Shown here one piece after another: positions 57,898 through 64,000 of a stretch of 64,000 bases of DNA. Each line of letters opens with the position of its first letter. The first letter of the stretch is position 1. The stretch is from Nonomuraea sp. PA05 (GTDB lineage Bacteria > Actinomycetota > Actinomycetes > Streptosporangiales > Streptosporangiaceae). The DNA is taken from NCBI RefSeq assembly GCF_008086045.1, contig NZ_VSEY01000030.1, positions 104,792-168,791 of the forward strand, read 5' to 3'. The position numbers and the translations under genes are program-made. A model generated the notes under the pieces. That model was not told the DNA's origin. It saw only the letters and a list, made by a program, of their open reading frames with translations, and did no database searches.

Positions 57898-58301
57898 CGC
57901 GGGCCGGGGCGTTCACGGAAGTGTGCCGGGCCCGCGAGGGGAGTGTGGCCTCCCCGCGAGGTTTCCCGCGAGGGCGGAGGCCGTCAGGGGCGCTCAGATG
58001 GACGCTGCGGGGACGGCGGCCCTGTGATGCACCCAGCCGAGAGCGCACCCTCCCGCGACACCGGGGGCGCCGTCTCAGGGCCCTGTGGATGTACGGCGAG
58101 TGATGGCCCGGGGTCCGGGAGGCGGCTGCCGCGCGTCAAGCGGGACGAATGCCGCATGCGACCGCGAAGGGTAACAGGGGCCGGTCCATCCGAACCTGCG
58201 CCGTCAGCGAACAGTCCGGGGGACCGGGCATGACCTGTGGGCGGCGCGCGTTAAGGTCACAAGCAAAGCCAATCGATTACGACGCATCGGAAGGTGACGC
58301 T
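57898..58301 (+). promoter_or_regulatory. clpP1 upstream region with ClgR-like site
   Basis: 404 bases without a gene. At 58199-58209 the sequence CGC-CGTCA-GCG, extended to TGCGCCGTCAGCGAAC, fits the CGC-N5-GCG core of ClgR operators that activate clpP1P2 in actinobacteria. It lies about 95 bases before the clpP1 start. GATTAC at about 58275 could be the -10. The earlier part (57905-58140) is GC-rich with short inverted repeats only. Confidence 0.5.
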
Positions 58302-58934
58302 GTGACCAGCCCGCCGACCTTCTATCAGCCTGAGTCTCGAGGCCGTGAGAACGGCTCCGCCTTCCGGCTTGAGGACCAGCTTTACCAGCGCCTGCTCCGC
58401 GAGCGCATCATTGTGCTCGGGCAGGAGGTCAACGACGAGATCGCCAACCGCATCTGCGCCGAGCTGCTGCTGCTCGCCGCCGATGACCCGGAGCGTGACA
58501 TCACGCTCTACATCAACTCGCCGGGTGGCTCGGTGAGTGCGGGCATGGCGATTTACGACATGATGGAATACGTGCCGAACGACGTCTCCACCGTGGTGAT
58601 GGGCATGGCCGCCTCGATGGGGCAGTTCCTGCTCACCGCGGGGGCGCGGGGCAAGCGTTACGCGCTGCCGCACGCCCGGGTGATGATGCACCAGCCCTCG
58701 GGTGGCATCGGCGGTACCGCCGCTGACATCGCCATCCAGGCTGAGCAGATGCTCTACGTGAAGAAGACGCTGGCCGAGCGGATCGCCTTCCACACGGGGC
58801 AGTCGCTGGACCAGATCGAGTCGGACTCCGACCGTGACCGCTGGTTCACGGCCGAGGAGGCCAAGGACTACGGCTTCATCGACCACGTGGTGCGCAGCGC
58901 GCGTCAGGTGCCCTCCGCGGGCCCGGTTTCCTAG
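58302..58934 (+). CDS. clpP1: ATP-dependent Clp protease proteolytic subunit (ClpP1)
   Basis: 210-aa serine peptidase subunit. Catalytic Ser105 (MGMAASMGQFLL), His130 (VMMHQPSGG) and an Asp near 180 (SDSDRDRWF). A GTG start at 58302 with GGAAGGTGACG upstream; the frame reaching back to 58149 lies in the promoter region. It forms a hetero-tetradecamer with ClpP2 in actinobacteria and works with ClpX or ClpC. It is 11 bases ahead of clpP2. Confidence 0.96.
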   Translation: MTSPPTFYQPESRGRENGSAFRLEDQLYQRLLRERIIVLGQEVNDEIANRICAELLLLAADDPERDITLYINSPGGSVSAGMAIYDMMEYVPNDVSTVVMGMAASMGQFLLTAGARGKRYALPHARVMMHQPSGGIGGTAADIAIQAEQMLYVKKTLAERIAFHTGQSLDQIESDSDRDRWFTAEEAKDYGFIDHVVRSARQVPSAGPVS

Positions 58935-58945
58935 GGGGAGCTGAC

Positions 58946-59569
58946 ATGAACATTCAGAGCCGTTACGTTCTCCCCTCCTTCGTCGAGCGCACGTCCTACG
59001 GCGTGAAGGAGATGAACCCGTACAACAAGCTCTTCGAGGACCGCATCATCTTCCTCGGGGTGCAGATCGACGACGCGTCGGCCAACGACGTGATGGCCCA
59101 GCTCCTCACGCTGGAGTCGCTGGACCCCGACCGTGACATCAGCATCTACATCAACTCGCCGGGTGGCTCCTTCACCGCCATGACGGCGATCTACGACACG
59201 ATGCAGTTCGTCCGGCCGGAGATCCAGACCGTCTGCCTCGGCCAGGCCGCGTCCGCCGCGGCCGTGCTGCTGGCCGGCGGCACCCCGGGCAAGCGGTTCG
59301 CGCTGCCCAACGCCCGGGTGCTGATCCACCAGCCGTCCACCGAGGGTGGCGGCCAGGGCAGCGACATCGAGATCCAGGCCCGCGAGATCCTCCGCATGCG
59401 CACGCTGCTGGAGGACATCGTGGCCCGGCACACCGGTAAGACCTCCGCTGACGTCCGCAAGGACATCGAACGCGACAAAATTCTCAACGCGGACGAGGCA
59501 AAGGCGTATGGTCTGATCGACGACATCATCCCGTCCAGGAAGAAACGAGCTCAGGCCGTAGCTTCCTAG
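58946..59569 (+). CDS. clpP2: ATP-dependent Clp protease proteolytic subunit (ClpP2)
   Basis: 207 aa, second ClpP paralogue. Catalytic Ser103 (GQAASAAAVLL) and His128 (VLIHQPSTEGGG). The N-terminus MNIQSRYVLPSFVERTSYGV is typical of actinobacterial ClpP2, as is the basic KKRAQ tail. GGGGGAG lies 9 bases upstream. Cotranscribed with clpP1. Confidence 0.97.
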   Translation: MNIQSRYVLPSFVERTSYGVKEMNPYNKLFEDRIIFLGVQIDDASANDVMAQLLTLESLDPDRDISIYINSPGGSFTAMTAIYDTMQFVRPEIQTVCLGQAASAAAVLLAGGTPGKRFALPNARVLIHQPSTEGGGQGSDIEIQAREILRMRTLLEDIVARHTGKTSADVRKDIERDKILNADEAKAYGLIDDIIPSRKKRAQAVAS

Positions 59570-59753
59570 ACGAGACGTGACGCACCGGAGCGCTGCCCAA
59601 TAGGGCACGTTCCGGTGCGACTCGCCGCTAGGGGGCTCACTGAGGGCCCAGAAGACGGTAACGTCGAAACCTGAGCGGTTCGGCCTAGTCCGGAGGATGT
59701 CCGGAGACACTGCTCGCGGGAGCAGGGCGGTCCCACGCAAAGGAGTATCTGGG

Positions 59754-61037
59754 GTGGCACGCATCGGCGACGGGGGAGACCTGCTGAAGTGCTCTTTCTG
59801 CGGGAAGAGTCAGAAGCAAGTCAAAAAGCTCATTGCCGGTCCAGGCGTCTACATCTGCGATGAGTGCATCGATCTCTGCAACGAGATCATCGAGGAGGAG
59901 CTCACCGAGTCCTCCGAGCTCAAGTGGGACAACCTGCCCAAGCCAAGAGAGATCTACGAGTTCCTCGACGCCTACGTCATCGGTCAGGACAAGGCGAAGA
60001 AGGCCCTCTCGGTGGCGGTGTACAACCACTACAAGCGGGTGCAGTCCGGCGACCGGGGCAGAGACGACGTTCTCGAGCTGGCCAAGAGCAACATCCTGCT
60101 GCTCGGGCCCACCGGCTCGGGCAAGACGCTGCTGGCGCAGACCCTGGCGAAAATGCTCAACGTGCCCTTCGCCATCGCCGACGCCACGGCTCTGACGGAA
60201 GCGGGATACGTCGGCGAGGATGTGGAGAACATCCTGCTCAAGCTGATCCAGGCCGCCGACTACGACGTCAAGAAGGCCGAGACCGGCATCATCTACATCG
60301 ACGAGGTCGACAAGATCGCCCGCAAGAGCGAGAACCCGTCGATCACGCGCGACGTCTCCGGTGAGGGCGTACAGCAGGCGCTGCTGAAGATACTGGAGGG
60401 CACCACCGCGTCGGTTCCTCCGCAGGGCGGCCGCAAGCACCCGCACCAGGAATTCATCCAGATCGACACCACCAACGTGCTGTTCATCTGCGGTGGCGCG
60501 TTCGCCGGCCTCGAGAAGATCATCGAGTCGCGCATCGGCAAGAAGGGCATCGGCTTCAACGCCATCATCCGGTCGAAGGAAGAAGTCGACACCGCCGACA
60601 TCTTCGGTGACGTGATGCCGGAAGACCTGCTGAAGTTCGGCATGATCCCCGAGTTCGTGGGCCGTCTGCCGGTCATCACCTCGGTGCACAACCTCGACCG
60701 CGAGGCGCTCATCCAGATCCTCACCGAGCCGCGCAACGCGCTGGTCAAGCAGTACCGCAAGCTGCTCGAGCTCGACGGAGTGGAGCTGGAGTTCACCGAC
60801 GGCGCCCTGGAGGCCATCGCCGACCAGGCCATCCTGCGCGGCACCGGCGCCCGCGGGCTGCGCGCCATCCTGGAGGAGGTGCTCCAGTCCGTCATGTACG
60901 AGGTGCCCTCCCGGCAGGACGTCGCCCGTGTGGTCATCACCCGCGAGTCGGTGCTGGAGCACGCGATCCCGACGCTCGTCCCGCGCGACCAGCTCGCCGT
61001 CAAGCAGCAGCACACGCCGCAGGAGAAGTCGGCCTGA
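59754..61037 (+). CDS. clpX: ATP-dependent Clp protease ATP-binding subunit ClpX
   Basis: 427-aa AAA+ unfoldase. N-terminal zinc domain with Cys13, Cys16, Cys35 and Cys38; Walker A GPTGSGKT, Walker B IIYIDEVDKI, ClpP-binding loop IGF (KGIGFNA) and sensor 2 GARGLRAILE. GTG 59754 with AAAGGAG 9 bases upstream; the frame starting at 59697 has no ribosome site. 184 bases follow clpP2, so it may have its own promoter as well as read-through. Confidence 0.97.
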   Translation: MARIGDGGDLLKCSFCGKSQKQVKKLIAGPGVYICDECIDLCNEIIEEELTESSELKWDNLPKPREIYEFLDAYVIGQDKAKKALSVAVYNHYKRVQSGDRGRDDVLELAKSNILLLGPTGSGKTLLAQTLAKMLNVPFAIADATALTEAGYVGEDVENILLKLIQAADYDVKKAETGIIYIDEVDKIARKSENPSITRDVSGEGVQQALLKILEGTTASVPPQGGRKHPHQEFIQIDTTNVLFICGGAFAGLEKIIESRIGKKGIGFNAIIRSKEEVDTADIFGDVMPEDLLKFGMIPEFVGRLPVITSVHNLDREALIQILTEPRNALVKQYRKLLELDGVELEFTDGALEAIADQAILRGTGARGLRAILEEVLQSVMYEVPSRQDVARVVITRESVLEHAIPTLVPRDQLAVKQQHTPQEKSA

Positions 61038-61058
61038 GCAGGCCCTTGGCAGCACCCG

Positions 61059-61090
61059 AACGCCCCGTGGTGGAAACCATGGGGCGTTTC
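61059..61090 (+). terminator. Terminator after clpX
   Basis: AACGCCCCGTGGT pairs with ACCATGGGGCGTT (one G-T pair) over GGAA and runs into TTTCG. Confidence 0.85.
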
Positions 61091-61105
61091 GCTTGCCCGC
61101 CTCCC

Positions 61106-61111
61106 TAGAAT
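61106..61111 (+). promoter_or_regulatory. -10 element for leaderless valS
   Basis: TAGAAT ends 8 bases before the valS GTG at 61120, with no ribosome site between. The start of transcription would fall on or next to the start codon, so valS is probably leaderless. Confidence 0.6.
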
Positions 61112-61119
61112 TGGTTGCT

Positions 61120-63684
61120 GTGACAACGCCAGAGCTGCCTACTCAATACACACCGGCCGACGTCGAGACCCGCAGCTACGAGCGCTGGGTATCCGAAGGC
61201 TACTTCCGCGCCGACCCGGGCAGCTCGCGCGAGCCGTACAGCATCGTCCTCCCGCCGCCCAACGTGACGGGCGTCCTGCACATCGGGCACGCGCTCGACC
61301 ACTCCATCCAGGACGCGCTCACCCGGCGCGCCCGCATGCAGGGCCGCGAGACCCTCTGGCTGCCCGGCATGGACCACGCCGGGATCGCCACCCAGAACGT
61401 CGTCGAGCGCGAGCTGGCCAAGCAGGGCAAGTCGCGCCACGACCTGGGCCGCGAGGCGTTCGTCGAGCGCGTCTGGGAGTGGAAGGAGGAGTCCGGCGGC
61501 CGGATCCTCGGCCAGATGCGCAAGCTCGGCGACGGCGTCGACTGGTCGCGCGAGCGCTTCACGATGGACCCGGGGCTCTCGCGGGCCGTGCAGACCATCT
61601 TCAAGAAGCTCTACGACGACGGGCTGATCTATCGCGCCGAACGCATCATCAACTGGTGCCCGCGCTGCCTGACCGCGCTGTCCGACATCGAGGTGGAGCA
61701 CAGCGAGGACGAGGGCGAGCTCGTCTCCATCCGCTACTCCGACGAGATCGTGGTCGCCACCACGCGCGCCGAGACCATGCTCGGCGACACCGCCGTGGCC
61801 GTCCACCCCTCCGACGAGCGCTACGCCCACCTGATCGGCACCATGGTGGAGGTGCCGCTCACCGGCCGGATGATCCCGGTCGTCGCCGACGAGCACGTCG
61901 ATCCAGCGTTCGGCACCGGCGCGGTCAAGGTGACACCCGCCCACGACCCCAACGACTTCGAGATCGGACGGCGCCACTCGCTGCCGTCCCTCACCGTCAT
62001 GGACGAGCGGGGCGTCATCACCGCGCACGGGCCGTTCGAGGGGCTCGACCGTTTCGAGGCGCGGCCCGCCGTGGTCGCCGCGCTGCGCGCCGAGGGCCGC
62101 ATCGTCGCGGAGAAGCGGCCGTACCTGCACTCCGTCGGCCACTGCTCGCGCTGCAAGACGGTGGTCGAGCCGAGGCTGTCGCTGCAGTGGTTCGTCAACG
62201 TCGCGCCGCTGGCCAAGGCCGCCGGCGACGCCGTTCGTGACGGGCGCACCCGCATCCACCCGCCGGAGCTGGCCAAGCGCTACTTCGACTGGGTCGACGA
62301 CATGCACGACTGGTGCATCTCCCGCCAGCTCTGGTGGGGCCACCGCATCCCGGTCTGGTACGGCCCGGGCGGCGAGGTCGTGTGCGTCGGCCCCGACGAG
62401 GAGCCGCCGGCCGGCTACACGCAGGACTCCGACGTTCTCGACACCTGGTTCTCCTCCGGGCTGTGGCCGATCTCGACGATGGGCTGGCCCGACCGGACGG
62501 CGGAGCTGGAGCGCTTCTACCCGACGTCCGTGCTGGTCACCGGCTACGACATCCTGTTCTTCTGGGTCGCCAGGATGATGATGTTCGGCCTGTACGCCAT
62601 GGACGGCGAGCCGCCGTTCCGTGTCGTCGCCCTGCACGGCATGGTCCGCGACCAGTACGGCAAGAAGATGTCGAAGTCGTTCGGCAACGTGGTCGACCCG
62701 CTCGACTGGATCGACCGCTTCGGCGCCGACGCCACCCGCTTCACCCTGCTGCGCGGCGCCAACCCCGGCGCGGACGTCGCGGTGAGCGAGGAGTGGGCGG
62801 CCGGCTCGCGCAACTTCTGCAACAAGATCTGGAACGCCACCCGCTTCGCGCTGATGAACGGAGCGGCCGTCGGCTCGCTCGACGGAGCGGAGCTGACGGC
62901 GGCCGATCGGTGGATCCTTTCACGCCTGCAGTCGGTGATCGAGGCGACCGACGCCGCCCTGGAGGACTTCGAGTTCGCCAAGGCCTCCGACTTGCTCTAC
63001 CACTTCGCGTGGGACGAGGTCTGCGACTGGTACCTGGAGCTGGCCAAGATCCAGCTCGGTGAGGGGCTGGAGCACACCAGGCTGGTGCTCGGGCACGTGC
63101 TCGACGCGCTGCTGAGGTTGCTGCACCCGCTGGTGCCGTTCGTGACAGAGGAGCTGTGGCGGGCCGTCACCGGGGGCGAGTCGATCGTCGTGGCGCCGTG
63201 GCCGGTGCGCGAGGAGCGGTACGTGGATCCGGCCGCCGAGGCCGAGATCGACGCGTTGCAGGAGCTGGTGACCGAAGTTCGCCGGTTCCGCTCGGATCAG
63301 GGGCTCAAGCCCGGCCAGAAGGTCGCGGCGCGGCTCGGGCTGAGCGGCACGCCGCTGGCCGGCCAGGAGTCGGCGATCAGGTCGCTGCTGCGGCTGACGG
63401 AGCCGCCGGAGTCGTTCAGCGCCACGGCGCGGTTCACGGTGGGCTCGGTGACCGTGGAGATCGACACGGCCGGCGCCATCGACGTGGCCGCCGAACGAAA
63501 GCGGCTGGAGAAGGACCTGGCCGCCGCGCGCAAGGAGGCCGCCCAGGTGGCGGCCAAGCTGGGCAACGAGCAGTTCATGGCCAAGGCGCCGCAGGACGTG
63601 GTGACCAAGGTCAGGAGCCGCGCCGAGCAGGCGTCGGCCGACATCGAGCGGCTGGAAGCGCAGCTCGCGGCCCTGGGTGTTTGA
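61120..63684 (+). CDS. valS: Valyl-tRNA synthetase
   Basis: Class I aminoacyl-tRNA synthetase charging tRNA-Val, 854 aa. HIGH at 54-57, KMSKS at 516-520, the editing domain around 190-330 (TTRAETMLGDTAVAVHP), and a C-terminal coiled coil (about 790-850, AERKRLEKDLAAARKEA) typical of ValS. GTG 61120. In Streptomyces folC follows valS; here a terminator and then rRNA-type promoters follow. Confidence 0.97.
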   Translation: MTTPELPTQYTPADVETRSYERWVSEGYFRADPGSSREPYSIVLPPPNVTGVLHIGHALDHSIQDALTRRARMQGRETLWLPGMDHAGIATQNVVERELAKQGKSRHDLGREAFVERVWEWKEESGGRILGQMRKLGDGVDWSRERFTMDPGLSRAVQTIFKKLYDDGLIYRAERIINWCPRCLTALSDIEVEHSEDEGELVSIRYSDEIVVATTRAETMLGDTAVAVHPSDERYAHLIGTMVEVPLTGRMIPVVADEHVDPAFGTGAVKVTPAHDPNDFEIGRRHSLPSLTVMDERGVITAHGPFEGLDRFEARPAVVAALRAEGRIVAEKRPYLHSVGHCSRCKTVVEPRLSLQWFVNVAPLAKAAGDAVRDGRTRIHPPELAKRYFDWVDDMHDWCISRQLWWGHRIPVWYGPGGEVVCVGPDEEPPAGYTQDSDVLDTWFSSGLWPISTMGWPDRTAELERFYPTSVLVTGYDILFFWVARMMMFGLYAMDGEPPFRVVALHGMVRDQYGKKMSKSFGNVVDPLDWIDRFGADATRFTLLRGANPGADVAVSEEWAAGSRNFCNKIWNATRFALMNGAAVGSLDGAELTAADRWILSRLQSVIEATDAALEDFEFAKASDLLYHFAWDEVCDWYLELAKIQLGEGLEHTRLVLGHVLDALLRLLHPLVPFVTEELWRAVTGGESIVVAPWPVREERYVDPAAEAEIDALQELVTEVRRFRSDQGLKPGQKVAARLGLSGTPLAGQESAIRSLLRLTEPPESFSATARFTVGSVTVEIDTAGAIDVAAERKRLEKDLAAARKEAAQVAAKLGNEQFMAKAPQDVVTKVRSRAEQASADIERLEAQLAALGV

Positions 63685-63695
63685 ACCACGAGCAC

Positions 63696-63736
63696 GAGGG
63701 GAAGGTCCATTCGTTACCGAGAATGGACCTTCCTCG
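63696..63736 (+). terminator. Terminator after valS
   Basis: GGAAGGTCCATTC (63700-63712) pairs with GAATGGACCTTCC (63721-63733) over an 8-base loop, extended by GAGG/CTC. Starts about 12 bases after the valS stop. Confidence 0.9.
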
Positions 63737-63829
63737 TCTCTGAGGCTGCTACAGTTTTCAACGCGGGGCCAATCGGCCCTGACATCCCGCTGAACGAACC
63801 CCGACTTTCGGGTGGCTCCAGCCGCACGG

Positions 63830-63859
63830 TTGGACAAGAGCCGAAAGTTAGAGTAAGTT
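63830..63859 (+). promoter_or_regulatory. Upstream promoter of the presumed rRNA operon
   Basis: TTGGAC at 63830-63835 and TAAGTT at 63854-63859 with an 18-base spacer. A hairpin TTGCCTC-GAAGA-GAGGCAA follows at 63867-63885. Part of a tandem promoter arrangement with the stronger one below. Confidence 0.45.
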
Positions 63860-63911
63860 AGCAGGGTTGCCTCGAAGAGAGGCAAGTCCGGAAGCTCCCG
63901 GATCGGGCGGT

Positions 63912-63941
63912 TTGACAAGGATCGTCCGGATCTGGTAGACT
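63912..63941 (+). promoter_or_regulatory. Strong promoter, probably of an rRNA operon
   Basis: Consensus TTGACA at 63912-63917, an 18-base spacer and TAGACT at 63936-63941. The close match, the tandem arrangement and the gene-free GC-rich leader that continues to the window's end resemble actinobacterial rrn leaders. No rRNA is visible within the window; the identification of the downstream gene is inference. Confidence 0.6.
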
Positions 63942-64000
63942 GAAGGAGACGAAATGTGCGCCTCGCGCACCGGGGGCCCGGAAGGGATCTGGTGCGAGAT

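Overview
The window is high-GC actinobacterial chromosome. Markers that support this are a paired clpP1-clpP2-clpX-valS block behind tig, a mycothiol-type DsbA-like nitroreductase, a Rip1-type site-2 protease, a 25-residue bL37-like ribosomal protein, a c-di-AMP riboswitch ahead of a cell-wall-type exported protein, many GTG/TTG starts, and XRE/DUF5753 and HATPase regulator genes. The mixture resembles Streptosporangiaceae such as Nonomuraea; the genus is an inference, not a demonstrated result.

Layout. 1-5.1 kb: the end of an MscS-like channel, a 94-aa unknown, an XRE-TPR regulator coupled to a GNAT acetyltransferase, and an EamA transporter with an unusual Cys-rich tail. 5.2-7.5 kb: a translationally coupled set of a 24-residue peptide gene, a degenerate-ATPase/TPR protein and a small membrane protein; this is the strongest candidate for a poorly described system here. 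7.6-16.2 kb: serine hydrolase-like protein, Nudix, DUF523/DUF1722, a decayed SDR gene, a PiT phosphate transporter with its DUF47 partner, purU, an AraC-VOC pair and a prolyl oligopeptidase. 16.4-27.7 kb: HNH nuclease, GNAT, FmdB zinc ribbon, a beta-lactamase-fold lipoprotein, a WYL-only regulator, ilvD, a 904-aa receptor-like protein with a periplasmic-binding-type ectodomain, a NERD protein, DUF5130 and an unknown. 28-39 kb: Ser/Thr kinase, pepN, nitroreductase, aldehyde dehydrogenase, SDR, def, rpiB, Eis-like acetyltransferase and a PP2C/SpoIIE phosphatase. 39-51.8 kb: atypical LuxR regulator, site-2 protease, a four-gene ABC/S41/hydrolase operon, the riboswitch-controlled coiled-coil protein, galT with a DeoR regulator, bL37, TrpB2, a kinase-like protein without a P-loop, and a DUF5946-like protein. 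51.8-64 kb: tRNA-Gly and tRNA-Pro, AraC, DoxX, DinB, a HATPase/XRE regulator pair, then tig, clpP1, clpP2, clpX and valS, and finally tandem strong promoters that probably lead into an rRNA operon just outside the window.

Several intergenic gaps hold degenerate GC-rich tandem repeats, each with a different unit: about 32 bp at 13.98-14.14 kb, 18 bp at 19.16-19.30 kb, 62 bp at 27.81-27.99 kb, and 25 bp at 36.26-36.36 kb. Because of the GC content, long open frames run antisense to nearly every gene; these were not annotated. Functions are assigned from motifs read by eye; no database search was run.
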